From SZUA-430 sp965227535 (lineage in GTDB: Bacteria; Pseudomonadota; Alphaproteobacteria; Micropepsales; Micropepsaceae), in assembly GCA_965227535.1 (NCBI GenBank), contig OZ245761.1, positions 1,054,001 to 1,118,000 of the forward strand: a stretch of 64,000 nt of DNA. Reading direction: 5' to 3'. The translations under genes and the position numbers were made by a program. Positions 35,579 to 44,970 of the stretch are shown piece by piece. The first letter of the stretch is position 1; each line of letters begins with the position of its first letter. The notes under the pieces are model-generated. The model ran no database searches and was not told the DNA's origin. It saw only the letters and a program-made list of their open reading frames with translations.

Positions 35579-37585
35579 ATGTCTGCCGTCTGCCGCGCTG
35601 CGTTATTTGTCGCCATGTGGTTCGCCCTAACGGCGACCGCGCAAGCGCGCAGCGCGATCGATGTGTCGGCGCTGAAGCCGTTCCCCTGCCCGTCCGATGA
35701 GGGCTACATCAGCAAGGCGCGCGTCCGCCATTGCGGCTTTCTGCGAACGACGGAGAATACGGACGGCACCGGCCGGCCGATCGACGTCGCGGTCGTCGTC
35801 TTGCTTCCGTCAGACCCCGAATACGCGCAGCGCACCCCGACCGTGTTCGTGCACGGCGGTCCGGGCTACGCCGTCGTCGACGTCTGGTGGTCCGTAGCGC
35901 TGCTGAACTTTGCCGGCGAAGGCCCGCTCGTCATCTTTGATCAGCGCGCGGTCGGCAAGTCCAAACCCAAGCTCTGCGGCTTCCTCGATGTCGACAACCC
36001 AACATTCGACAAGCTTTCGCCCGCCGACATGAAGACGCGCACGCTCAGCGACGCCAAGAAATGCGTCGACAGCCTGACCAAAGACGCAGTCGACCCCACA
36101 GCCTACGGCAGCGCGGGCACGGTCGCCGACATGGAGGCCCTGCGCAAAGCGTTGAAGATCGAGAAGTGGAACGTCTACGGCGTCTCCTACGGTACGACGG
36201 TGACGCTCGCCTACGTCGCCGCGCACCCCGACCGCGTCCGCGCGGCCGTCATCGATTCCGTCTACCCACCGGAGATGCCGGGCTTCTCAAGTATTGTCCC
36301 CGACGGGATGAGCGCCATCGACGCAATGAACCGCGTCTGCAAAAGCCAACCCCGCTGCAAGGCCCGCTTCGGCGACCTGAGCAAGCTCCTCGACGAGGCC
36401 ATCGTCGCGCTGGACAAAGCCCCGCATCCGGTCCGCGTCGTCGACCCGTCGACAAGCAAAGTGACGACACGCCACATCTCAAGCTCGACCCTCTTCGCCC
36501 TCGTACAAAGCCGGGCGCTGCAAACCGGGTCCTGGCCCGTTGTCCCGCTGATGATGGCCGACGCGCGCGACGGCAAACCGTCCAACGTGCTGAACTCGGC
36601 CTTCAACGACATGCTCTTCGAAATCGACCTGGTCAGCAACGGCGCCTACCTCGCGACCGAGTGCCTCGACCGCGCACCGTTCGACAGCACGGCCGACCTC
36701 AAAAACCAGGCCGCGCGCTGGCCGAACATCGCCCGCGCCGTCTCTGTCGAAACCTACTTCGAGGTCTGCGCGCTCTGGCCCGCCAAGCAAACGCAGAATT
36801 GGTCCACGCCCGCAGGCGTCGCGCCACCCGTGCTCGTGGTCGGCGGTGCTTGGGACCCCGTCACCCCGGCAGCACAAGCGCGCGCGACGGCCGAACGCCT
36901 CGGCGCCAAAGCCCAACTCTTGATCGCGCCGAAAGCCGCGCATGGCGTGACTATGTACGACCCGTGCACCGAAAGCATCGTGGCCAGGTTCTTCAAGACG
37001 CCCGACGCGAAACTCGATTTCACCTGCGTCGCCGCACGCCGCGATCCCATCTTCGCCACAAGCGTCATCTCTTTCGACGCCCAGCTCTTGTGGTGGCAGC
37101 CGAGCGCTTTGCCCGCCAGCTCATGGATCTTCCTCGTCGGCCTATTGTCCGCCGTCCTTTGGCCGGCCGCGTGGACCTACAGCGCTGTCGTGCGTCGGCC
37201 CGTCGCCCAGCTCGCGCCGTGGTGGACGCGCGCGTCATTCTGGCTGTCGCTTACCGCACTCGGCCTCGTCGCATGGGCTTATCCGGTCGCCGCGTCGATC
37301 GTCGAAACGCCCGATGTCGTCGACTCATGGGCGCTCTACGGCATCCCGATCGAGGCCTGGCCCACCTTCCCGGCGCTATTTCTGATCATAATTGCGGGCG
37401 CAGTGGGCACATGGCGCCTGACCGCCGAGGCGCAAGCCGGCGCGCTCACGACGCTGCAGCTCGCCCATCGCGGCCTCGTCGCCGCCGCCGTCGTTGCTGT
37501 CCTCGTCAGCCTCTGGCAGCTGGGCATACTGACCCAACTGCCCGACCTTGCGATGAACGAGGTCGAAATGCTGACGGCTCGATAG
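35579..37585 (+). CDS. Exported alpha/beta hydrolase (TAP-like peptidase) with C-terminal membrane helices
   Basis: 668 residues; ATG 35579 follows GAGGGGG. A signal peptide (TATAQARS) leads to an alpha/beta-hydrolase: oxyanion segment FVHGGPG (residues 92-96), nucleophile Ser203 in GVSYGTT, acid in GGAWDPVTP and His in PKAAHGVTM. A cap domain lies between, matching proline iminopeptidase/TAP-like clan members. Residues about 520-660 add four membrane helices (SSWIFLVGLLSAVLWP, WLSLTALGLVAWAYP, ALFLIIIAGAVGTW, LVAAAVVAVLVSLW). The peptidase domain would therefore face the periplasm, anchored by its C-terminus. Substrate not known. Confidence 0.85.
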   Translation: MSAVCRAALFVAMWFALTATAQARSAIDVSALKPFPCPSDEGYISKARVRHCGFLRTTENTDGTGRPIDVAVVVLLPSDPEYAQRTPTVFVHGGPGYAVVDVWWSVALLNFAGEGPLVIFDQRAVGKSKPKLCGFLDVDNPTFDKLSPADMKTRTLSDAKKCVDSLTKDAVDPTAYGSAGTVADMEALRKALKIEKWNVYGVSYGTTVTLAYVAAHPDRVRAAVIDSVYPPEMPGFSSIVPDGMSAIDAMNRVCKSQPRCKARFGDLSKLLDEAIVALDKAPHPVRVVDPSTSKVTTRHISSSTLFALVQSRALQTGSWPVVPLMMADARDGKPSNVLNSAFNDMLFEIDLVSNGAYLATECLDRAPFDSTADLKNQAARWPNIARAVSVETYFEVCALWPAKQTQNWSTPAGVAPPVLVVGGAWDPVTPAAQARATAERLGAKAQLLIAPKAAHGVTMYDPCTESIVARFFKTPDAKLDFTCVAARRDPIFATSVISFDAQLLWWQPSALPASSWIFLVGLLSAVLWPAAWTYSAVVRRPVAQLAPWWTRASFWLSLTALGLVAWAYPVAASIVETPDVVDSWALYGIPIEAWPTFPALFLIIIAGAVGTWRLTAEAQAGALTTLQLAHRGLVAAAVVAVLVSLWQLGILTQLPDLAMNEVEMLTAR

Positions 37586-37588
37586 CCG

Positions 37589-38473
37589 TCACTTCTGCTG
37601 CGTGAGGGACATGAGATCGCGCTTCGGCAACACCGACAGCGCCGCGCTCTTCTCGCTCTTGTCGAACCCGGCCATGATGTTGGCAAAACGCATCTGAACC
37701 GCAATGCGAAACTCGGGATGCGTGAAGACATAAAGGTCGTTGTCCTTGATCGCCTCGACAACGCGATTAGCGACCGGCTCAATCGGGATGCCGGCATTCA
37801 CCATCGCCGCCGTTTGCGCACGCCTCTCCTCCGCCTCGCCTGCTGCGCTATCAGGCGCGCCATACCGCGAAGGCTTGTTGCGACCACTCTCGTGAATCCG
37901 CGTCTGCACGAACCCCGGGCACAGTATGGAGACGCCGATATTCTTGCCCGCCAGTTGTCCGGCCCAACCTTCCGACATCGCCACAACGGCAAACTTCGTC
38001 GCGCAATACGGCTCGCCGTTGGCGATGCCCAGCATGCCGGCCATCGATGCTGTATTGACGAAGTGCCCGCCTTCGCCGTGGCTCTCGATCAACGGAGCAA
38101 ACACCTCCGTGCCATAGACGACGCCCATCAGGTTCACGTCCATGATCCAGTCCCAGTCGCGCTCCGAAACCGTGCCGATCGGTCCGCCGACCGCAACACC
38201 CGCATTGTTGCAAACGACGTGAACCTTGCCGAACGCAGCAATGGTCTTCAGCGCCGCTTCGCGCAACGCGCCGCGCGAAGACACGTCGCACAAGACGCCC
38301 TCCGCTCGAACCTGAGAGTCGCGCAATTCCTGCACCGCGCGTGTCAGCGCCGCTTCTTCGATGTCGGCGATCATCACCTTCATGCCTTCGCGGCCGAACG
38401 CCTTCGCCATACCGAGGCCAAGCCCACTCGCCCCGCCGGTGATGAACGCCACCTTCTCGCGCAGTTCTTTCAT
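37589..38473 (-). CDS. Short-chain dehydrogenase/reductase
   Basis: 294 residues from MKELREKVAFITGG. Cofactor motif GGASGLGLG, the NNAGV structural motif, Ser in NTASMAG, and the catalytic YCATK (Tyr-x3-Lys) are all present. The Asp in MIADIEEAAL suggests NAD(H) preference. Ends in a helical extension (IMAGFDKSEKSAALSVLPKRD). Its ATG lies two bases after the stop of the ferritin-like gene upstream, so the two form an operon. Substrate cannot be inferred. Confidence 0.9.
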   Translation of the reverse strand: MKELREKVAFITGGASGLGLGMAKAFGREGMKVMIADIEEAALTRAVQELRDSQVRAEGVLCDVSSRGALREAALKTIAAFGKVHVVCNNAGVAVGGPIGTVSERDWDWIMDVNLMGVVYGTEVFAPLIESHGEGGHFVNTASMAGMLGIANGEPYCATKFAVVAMSEGWAGQLAGKNIGVSILCPGFVQTRIHESGRNKPSRYGAPDSAAGEAEERRAQTAAMVNAGIPIEPVANRVVEAIKDNDLYVFTHPEFRIAVQMRFANIMAGFDKSEKSAALSVLPKRDLMSLTQQK

Positions 38474-38474
38474 C

Positions 38475-39500
38475 TCAAGCAGCCGCCTTATGTTCCAGCG
38501 AATCGAATTGCGAAAGCAACGCGCGCCCGTTGGGAAGCTTGGTGATGCGCGCAACGATCGCCTCGCGGCTTTGATCGCGCGAGAAATCGGCCTGCGTCAC
38601 CGAATGCCAATGGATCATGCCCTCCCAGATCGGATCGATCATCTGCGAACCCTTGATCCGCCCGCCGTCCAGCGTCTTGATCGTGAAGCTGCGCATCTCC
38701 GACACGAAGGTCTGCAGATAGGCGACATGGATCGCCTCGTCGGTGCGAATGCGTTCAACGAGTTCGGCCGCATGCATGGCGGCCGGACGCCGGTCGCGAA
38801 ACACATCCGGCGACCGCATGATGTTGGTGCAGAACGAAAAGAACGACTCCGCCCGCACCTCGATCATGAGGACATTCATGAGCAAGAGGATCCAATCCTC
38901 ATAGATCTTGTCGACCATCGGCATCAGCCGCCCGATCTCAGGCCGCGCAATACTCGTCGGCACCTCAGGCAGCGGATAGGCATCCTTGCCGAACAACGCG
39001 TCGCGCACCGCGTACCAACTCGCGTCGTGCCCTCCCTGACCCTCCGCCGGATTGCCGCCCTCATCCAAACCGTGCGCGTAGAGCAAGCCTTTGTTCAAAT
39101 GCCCGATCGAGGTCGCCGAAACGTCTTCCTCGATGATCGCCTGAAAGTCCGGCGCCGTCGCATCGCACAATGCACGTCCACGCGCCTCGATGACGCCAGT
39201 GATGGTCAGCGCATTCCAAAGCGTCTCGCCCATGCCATGGCCGAGCAAGAATTTCTGCTGGTCGATCCCCGGATACGACTCGCGCTTCAGCAACCGCGTC
39301 GACGCATCGATCAACGGAAACCCCCGCGCCGTCAGCTGCGCCTGCCACGCCTCAACAGCCGGCCACCGGTGCAACGTCCGCGGCGAAACATAAGCACCCG
39401 CCGCATCGAACCCGCCATGCAGCCGATAGCCCGCCTCAATCTGCGGCTTCGCATAGTCGTGCTCGGCCATGATCTCGTCCCGGGTGTAAGTCACGCGCAT
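38475..39500 (-). CDS. Ferritin-like (putative di-iron) protein, unknown
   Basis: About 341 residues starting MRVTYTRDEIMAEHDYAKPQ. The C-terminal half is helical with Glu/His pairs placed as in ferritin-like di-iron proteins: MIEVRAESFFSFCTNI and RTDEAIHVAYLQTF; a third Glu may come from EEDVSAT. The first half is less clear (HRWPAVEAWQAQLTARGFP). If it binds two irons it could be an oxygenase acting before the SDR downstream, two bases away. The family is not recognised with confidence. Confidence 0.6.
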   Translation of the reverse strand: MRVTYTRDEIMAEHDYAKPQIEAGYRLHGGFDAAGAYVSPRTLHRWPAVEAWQAQLTARGFPLIDASTRLLKRESYPGIDQQKFLLGHGMGETLWNALTITGVIEARGRALCDATAPDFQAIIEEDVSATSIGHLNKGLLYAHGLDEGGNPAEGQGGHDASWYAVRDALFGKDAYPLPEVPTSIARPEIGRLMPMVDKIYEDWILLLMNVLMIEVRAESFFSFCTNIMRSPDVFRDRRPAAMHAAELVERIRTDEAIHVAYLQTFVSEMRSFTIKTLDGGRIKGSQMIDPIWEGMIHWHSVTQADFSRDQSREAIVARITKLPNGRALLSQFDSLEHKAAA

Positions 39501-39583
39501 GGGCAAGCCTCCTCATAGGATTTCTGACAAATTGTCATTTGATGATCCCGGGGTCAACTCGCAAGCGATCTCGCACACGCAAC

Positions 39584-39611
39584 AAAAAGGGCGCCCTCTT
39601 CGAGGGCGCCC
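39584..39611 (-). terminator. Rho-independent terminator after the autotransporter
   Basis: On the minus strand GGGCGCCCTC-GAA-GAGGGCGCCC forms a perfect 10-bp stem followed by TTTTTGTT, 29 bases after the stop at 39640. Strong intrinsic terminator. Confidence 0.88.
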
Positions 39612-39639
39612 ACCGAGATTGCGGGATACGTCGACTCGA

Positions 39640-42264
39640 TCAGAACGAGACGCCGAATGTCACGCGCTGTGTGAGGTCGTCATCTTCTTCGATCCCGACG
39701 TCGGCGTCGTAGCCAAGGTGCCAGCGCGAACTCCCAAGGTCGCCCTGGATCGAAACCCCGAGTGTCACCGTATCGCCCGCGATATCAGGAATACCGATCG
39801 ACTGCGTCCCCATCGCGCTCTGCGCCGAAGCCAGCGCCACGATCGCCGTATCGTCGCCCGTATTGTCTTCGAGCGTGTAGTAGGCGTGGAACGACGGCTT
39901 CAAACGATGGTCGAACGTGGTCTCAAAGCCGCCGCTTACCGTCAATCGTTCGAACGAGACGTCGGGGAACACCGCATTGCCGCCGGAGGCCCCGTGCTCG
40001 ACATAACCGTCGATGTCGGTTGTAAACCACGAGGCGGCCACGATCGGACCCGCCTGCATGCCCCATAGATCACAGATGTAGCCGCCCTTCGCGGCCACGC
40101 CCTGCGTCGTACCGTCGGTCTTGGCAAGCGCCGTCAGACCATACGCGGACGGACGCTCGATGTCGTCGAACGCCTGCAGCGCGTAGCTGTACGAGAGCTG
40201 GCCGAAGAAACCGTCAAGCGCATAGCCGGCATAAAGCGAAAGTCCGATCGACTTGGTGTCGTTCTTGAACCCGCCCGCGACGTCGGCATCCCCGGCGAGA
40301 GCGCTCAGCGCGACGCCGCCGACCACGTTGTGGGGAAGTCCCATCTCGATCGCGACGGTGCCGTTGATCGCGCTCGCCTCATACGAGCGGCCGTTGATCG
40401 GCGGATCGATGTCGACGATCGTGCCCGCGACCCAGCCGGAGATCTGATCTTCGGCCAATACGTGCCCAAGCTGCCGCGAACTGTCCAAATGCGCGTCGAT
40501 CGACTTCGCGCCATAGCTGCCGAACGCCTGACCGGACTCCGCATTCGCTGCGATCGTGATCGGCGCGCCCTCCGTCATCGCCTCAAGATAAAGCGCATCG
40601 ACATAGGTCGGCAGCGTCAGGCGGAACACCATGAACATATTGTCGTTCACAAAGCCGCTGTTGTAGCTCGTCAGCGTATCGGTGCCGTTGGTGATGCCGC
40701 CGTTGATCTGGCCGTTCGTGGTCTGGAAGTCGTTGTCGTTGCCGACAAAGAGGAAGACGTCCTGCGGCTTGTCTTCCTCCAGCGTCGGCAGGATCCCCAT
40801 CGCTTCCCACTTTTCGGAGATCGTCGTCGCGTTGGTGCCGGCGCCGCCCGTCGCCAGACTGATGCCGAAGCGGGTGAGTTCGGTGGCGTTGATGAGGTTG
40901 ACCAGTTGAACCTGCGACACCGGCGTGATCGTTGTGTCCAAAACGCCGGGCGCCGTCACGACCGTGCCGTTCGCCGCCGTCTCCCGCGCCGTGCCCGCGA
41001 TGTTCGTAGCACCTGCCGTGTCGATCAGCATGATCGACTTGAACACCGGCGGCCGCCCGTCGTTTCCGACCACGGCGGTGGGATCGTTGCCCAGCCCGTT
41101 GCCGTCACGCGACAGCACCAAAAACTGCGTTCCGTTGAGGGCCAGGATTTCGCTCTGCGCCGCCGTGCGGTTCGAAGCCTGACCCGCTGTCACCGTGCCA
41201 TTCGTGTTGCCGCGGTTGAACACCGGCAACTCCATCACGTATTCCGCGATCGGCGTGGTCGGAGTCGCGTTGCCGGAAATGTCGTAGCCGATCAGGCGCG
41301 TGGTGTTGCGTAAAGCGTCGTTGCCCAACGTCGAGTCCTGCAGCGTCGCGCTCTGCAACATCACCCACAGCGTCTTGCCATCGGGCGTGATCGACAGACC
41401 TTCGAGACCTTGGTTCAGGCGCCGGCCGGTTTGGCCCGCCACCGCATCCGCCGTCGTGAAGTTGACGACGCCGCCGACGCGCGGCGTGATCGAGCCGGTC
41501 GCCGGAATATAGCCGATCAGCTTGCCCGTCGCATCGAAGTGGAAGATGCCGGCCTGATACTCGTCGCTGACGTAGTAGGTGCCGTCGGCCGCGAGCGCCA
41601 CCGCTTCCGCGTCGATGCTGATCTTTCCCGCGGCAGGTCCAGCCGCCGGTCCGCCGAACAGAAAGCCGTTCTGCGTAAACGTGTTCGAACCGGGCTCAAG
41701 ACCTGTGAACGCGTTGCCGTTGAAATCGCTGAAGAAGAACCCGCCGGTCGGCGTCAGCGTCATCTGGCTTTGCGACGTCGTCGCCTGCGGCAGGGCCGCA
41801 CCCGTGTACGGGTTGAACGTAAAGTTCCAGCTGTTCAGACGCGCGTTGTAGTTCGAAAAGAAATTGCCGGAAAATCCGGTAAGCGCGAAATTCGGTCCGC
41901 GATCGGGCAGCGTCAGCATACCGCCGGAGTACAGCCCCGTCGCGGAATCGCGCCGCCATGTCTCGCGCAAGAACGTCATGCCCGAAAACGACCCCAGCGT
42001 GTCGCCGTTAAAGTCGCGACCCGTGGCCGTATAGCGGCCTGCGCCGACCATGCCCTGGTTCGTGAAAGTCTGGCCCGAGATCGTGACCGACCCGACCCCT
42101 CCGGTCGTGTTCGGCGCAGGCAGATTTGTGGGCGTAGCGGGATTGCTTGTAACTGTGGTCGGCGCAGCGGCAGCCGTAACCGCAAGCACAGAAACGCTTG
42201 AGAGCAAAGCGCCCGCAAGCAACGCCCAATGGCCGGCCCCTACGCCGGCGCGCTTATTCGTCAT
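39640..42264 (-). CDS. Autotransporter with esterase-like phytase passenger domain
   Basis: 874 residues from MTNKRAGVGAG, after GGGGGACAAAC. A long signal peptide (SVSVLAVTAAAAP) is followed by a Thr/Asn/Gly-rich passenger. The segment LPDRGPNFALTG, KISIDAEAVALAADGTYYVSDEYQ, NQGLEGLSITPDGKTLWVMLQ is characteristic of the esterase-like/phytase-like domain (six-bladed propeller). Residues about 610-874 are an autotransporter beta-barrel (SISLSLYAGYAL, GGYICDLWGMQAGPIVAASW-type strands) ending TQRVTFGVSF. It would be exposed at or released from the cell surface and may hydrolyse phosphate esters. A TetR regulator lies divergently upstream in orientation (same strand, 222 bases away). Has its own terminator. 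Confidence 0.82.
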   Translation of the reverse strand: MTNKRAGVGAGHWALLAGALLSSVSVLAVTAAAAPTTVTSNPATPTNLPAPNTTGGVGSVTISGQTFTNQGMVGAGRYTATGRDFNGDTLGSFSGMTFLRETWRRDSATGLYSGGMLTLPDRGPNFALTGFSGNFFSNYNARLNSWNFTFNPYTGAALPQATTSQSQMTLTPTGGFFFSDFNGNAFTGLEPGSNTFTQNGFLFGGPAAGPAAGKISIDAEAVALAADGTYYVSDEYQAGIFHFDATGKLIGYIPATGSITPRVGGVVNFTTADAVAGQTGRRLNQGLEGLSITPDGKTLWVMLQSATLQDSTLGNDALRNTTRLIGYDISGNATPTTPIAEYVMELPVFNRGNTNGTVTAGQASNRTAAQSEILALNGTQFLVLSRDGNGLGNDPTAVVGNDGRPPVFKSIMLIDTAGATNIAGTARETAANGTVVTAPGVLDTTITPVSQVQLVNLINATELTRFGISLATGGAGTNATTISEKWEAMGILPTLEEDKPQDVFLFVGNDNDFQTTNGQINGGITNGTDTLTSYNSGFVNDNMFMVFRLTLPTYVDALYLEAMTEGAPITIAANAESGQAFGSYGAKSIDAHLDSSRQLGHVLAEDQISGWVAGTIVDIDPPINGRSYEASAINGTVAIEMGLPHNVVGGVALSALAGDADVAGGFKNDTKSIGLSLYAGYALDGFFGQLSYSYALQAFDDIERPSAYGLTALAKTDGTTQGVAAKGGYICDLWGMQAGPIVAASWFTTDIDGYVEHGASGGNAVFPDVSFERLTVSGGFETTFDHRLKPSFHAYYTLEDNTGDDTAIVALASAQSAMGTQSIGIPDIAGDTVTLGVSIQGDLGSSRWHLGYDADVGIEEDDDLTQRVTFGVSF

Positions 42265-42486
42265 GATGTTTGTCCCCCAAGACGACACGCAGAACGCGCA
42301 CCGTCGATCCTTCGCCGCTGGAATTTGTCGCGCGCGTGCGACAGGTTTGTTAGCTCGGCGTGACAATCACATGACGTTGCAAACCGGCACGCACCGCGTG
42401 GTGCCATCCACGCATCTGCCCGTTGCTTTTCCACACGACGAACTCGCCGCCGGGTGGAAAGCGAAAAGTACTCCGTATACTGATGA

Positions 42487-43110
42487 TTATGCCTTCGGCG
42501 ACAGCGCCCGCACGAAGAACTGCGTCAACGCTTTGACCAACGCCGCGCGCGTACGCCCACGCCGAAAGCTGTAACTCGACGCCTGATGGATCGCACCAAC
42601 GATCGCCTGCCCCAGAATCGAAAAATCATAATCCTTCGCGACAAGACCGTCCTTGGCTTGCTCGCGCAGCAGCTCGCCCCACTCCTCGCCCCACCGCTCG
42701 GTCAGCGTATCCGCCGCGCCCTCGCCGCCCGACGCGATCACCGCCTCGTCCGTCATCGCGGTGGCCAGCACACCCTCGTTCTCTTCCGCGTAGTCGTAGA
42801 TCGCGGTCAGCGCCGCTTCGACCATCTGCGAAAGAGTCTTCGCCCCGACGGTCCGCGCAATGACGGCCGCATCCAACTCCGCGCGCGCCTCGTCAACGAA
42901 CGCCAAAAAGCACTCGCGCTTGTCCTTGAAGTGCAAATAGAACGTGCCGTGCCCAAGCCCCGCGGCTTTGGAAATATCCTGCGGCCGCGTCTCGTGATAA
43001 CCGCGCGCCACGAACAATTGACGCGCCGCCGCCAGAAGGCGTTTGCGGCTTTCCTGCTTGCGTTTGGCGCCGCGCGCGCCGTCCGGCGCGTCGGCGGTGG
43101 ATTGGCTCAT
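42487..43110 (-). CDS. TetR/AcrR family transcriptional regulator
   Basis: 207 residues from MSQSTADAPDG. The N-terminal HTH reads RKRLLAAARQLFVARGYHET, RPQDISKAAGLGHGTFYLHF and KDKRECFLA, the canonical TetR DNA-binding domain. The C-terminal ligand-binding domain is helical. No palindromic operator was identified with confidence. It lies upstream of the autotransporter on the same strand, so co-regulation is possible. Confidence 0.93.
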   Translation of the reverse strand: MSQSTADAPDGARGAKRKQESRKRLLAAARQLFVARGYHETRPQDISKAAGLGHGTFYLHFKDKRECFLAFVDEARAELDAAVIARTVGAKTLSQMVEAALTAIYDYAEENEGVLATAMTDEAVIASGGEGAADTLTERWGEEWGELLREQAKDGLVAKDYDFSILGQAIVGAIHQASSYSFRRGRTRAALVKALTQFFVRALSPKA

Positions 43111-43246
43111 GACCGCAGGATTGGGACGCCGCGGCCCGCAAGTCAACGTGGCGCGCGAAAGTCGCACGAACGTGAGCACCCCCACCTTGCAGCCCAAGGG
43201 TTAACAGGTCCACTCTCCGCCCGAATTTGAGGAGAAAGACGCTCTC

Positions 43247-43765
43247 ATGACCGTTTTGCGCAAGACGATTCTCACCCTGGCCGCCCTTGCGGTCGCCGGC
43301 CTGTTCACCGCCGAAGCGATGGCGGCCGCCGGCGGCGGGTCCGTTCCGAAAATCGAGACGCCACGCCCATCGGCGACAAACAAGAAGGACGAGGCGCGCG
43401 AAACCGATTTCCAGAAAGCCGAGTATCTGATCAAAGGCGAAAAATACGACGAGGCCGTTCCGCTTCTGCAAAAAGTCGTCGCCGACAATCCCCGCGACGC
43501 GGACGCTTGGAACTACCTCGGCTTCTGCAGCCGCAAACTCGGCAAGAAGGAAGACGCGCTCGGCTACTACCAAAAGGCGCTGGCGATCGACCCGAAGCAC
43601 AAAGGTGCGCACGAGTATCTGGGCGAACTCTATCTACAGATGAACGATCTCGCGAAGGCGGAAGAGCAACTCACCATCCTGAAGGGACTGTGCCCCGGCG
43701 GCTGCGAAGAACTCGAAGACCTCGAAGCCGATATCGCCGACTACAAGGCCAACCGTCCAACGTAA
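43247..43765 (+). CDS. Periplasmic TPR protein
   Basis: 172 residues; GAGGAGA precedes the ATG. Signal peptide (TAEAMAAAG), then about three TPR motifs: FQKAEYLIKGEKYDEAVPLLQK, ADAWNYLGFCSRKLGKKEDA, GAHEYLGELYLQMNDLAKAE. The C-terminal CPGGCEELEDLEADI may form a disulfide cap. TPR proteins scaffold protein complexes; partner unknown. Stands alone between a TetR gene and DUF2336. Confidence 0.85.
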   Translation: MTVLRKTILTLAALAVAGLFTAEAMAAAGGGSVPKIETPRPSATNKKDEARETDFQKAEYLIKGEKYDEAVPLLQKVVADNPRDADAWNYLGFCSRKLGKKEDALGYYQKALAIDPKHKGAHEYLGELYLQMNDLAKAEEQLTILKGLCPGGCEELEDLEADIADYKANRPT

Positions 43766-43802
43766 GAATGATGATCGCGAACAGCCGCGCGGGGCAAACG
43801 CC

Positions 43803-44933
43803 CTACGCGGCTTTCAGCTTGCTGAGTTTCGACAGCAGATAGTCGAGATCCGCCGCTTCGATCTCTTGGTACTTGGTGAGGATGCGCTCGATCACGCGGC
43901 TCGCGAAACGCTCGCGATCGCTCTGCCCGCCCTCCAGCTCCGTCTCATGCACCATGTCGACCGCGACGCGGAACGCCGGATACATCGACTCCGGGAAGCC
44001 GCACTTCTTGTAGATGGCCTTCAAGCCCAACGGGCCGCCGTCGTGAATCAGCATCGCGGCTTTCTCCGCGCTGATGCCGGCGATTTCCGCCATAGCGTCC
44101 TCGCAGAAACGAACATCGCCGAGGCACAGCCCGCGCAGCACCAGCGAAGGCGACAACCGCCCGCGCGCGTGCAGCTGCGAAACCAGCGCCTGCGTATCTT
44201 CCGACGAACCCTTGGTGAGCAAACCAACCGTCGCACGTTCGCGCGCGTCGAGCAGAATGTCCGCCGCCATATCCGCCGGCAGATCATGGCGCGACGCCAA
44301 TACGACCTTCAAACGATCGGAGACCAGCGCAACCAACCGCTCCGAAATCGTCACCGGAAGCTCGCTGCGATGAACCATCGCGGCCTTCACCGTTTCGAAC
44401 CGGCTGTAGCGTTCGATCGTGCGCTGAAACAAATCTTCGTTGAGCGCGGCACCCTCGTTGCCGACCAGCGTCGTGACGGCCGCGGCATTGCCGGTGTCGA
44501 TCACGGCGGCGGCAAGCGCAGCGCTGACCTCAGGACGCTTCGCGACCGCGACCTGCTTCGTGCCGTTGCCTTCGGCAAGCACGCCCATCAAATCTTCGTC
44601 GGTCAGAACCGGCGAACTTTCGAGAATAGGTTGAGCGACCGTGACGTCGTCGTTCGCCAGCGCGACCGCGACGTCCCGCGGCAGATGCTCCGAATGCCGA
44701 AGCGACGTCGCGACGGCCTGACGCACGATCGTCTCGGCGTCCGCAGCCATGGTGCGCATGATGTCGAGCGCCAGCGTCCATTCCGGACCGCTAAGGCGCT
44801 CGGTGCTGATCTCGACAGCAAGCTGCTGAACAACCTTCGCACGCCGTGCGGGTGCGGGATCGGCCAGCAACGCTTCCACATCTTGAAAGCGCAGCCCCAC
44901 CACCGGTTTGCCGTTATTATCATTCGTCGACAT
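43803..44933 (-). CDS. DUF2336 domain protein
   Basis: 376 residues, all-helical, cytoplasmic. The repeating pattern LSGPEWTLALDIMRTMA, ETIVRQAVATSLRHSEHLPRDVAVALANDD, VAKRPEVSAALAAAVIDTGN, MVHRSELPVTISERLVALVSDRL is typical of the HEAT-like DUF2336 family, widespread in alphaproteobacteria. Some family members act near flagella or PAS histidine kinases; here no such gene is adjacent. Divergent from the Rsm22 gene with 37 bases between starts. Confidence 0.85.
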   Translation of the reverse strand: MSTNDNNGKPVVGLRFQDVEALLADPAPARRAKVVQQLAVEISTERLSGPEWTLALDIMRTMAADAETIVRQAVATSLRHSEHLPRDVAVALANDDVTVAQPILESSPVLTDEDLMGVLAEGNGTKQVAVAKRPEVSAALAAAVIDTGNAAAVTTLVGNEGAALNEDLFQRTIERYSRFETVKAAMVHRSELPVTISERLVALVSDRLKVVLASRHDLPADMAADILLDARERATVGLLTKGSSEDTQALVSQLHARGRLSPSLVLRGLCLGDVRFCEDAMAEIAGISAEKAAMLIHDGGPLGLKAIYKKCGFPESMYPAFRVAVDMVHETELEGGQSDRERFASRVIERILTKYQEIEAADLDYLLSKLSKLKAA

Positions 44934-44970
44934 AACGGTGAGCCTAAGTTCCGTTAGTTAAAGTGCAGTT

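Noticed and set aside
36061..37605. 514-residue frame overlapping the TAP-like hydrolase
   Set aside because: Arg-rich out-of-frame shadow; the hydrolase frame carries the catalytic motifs.
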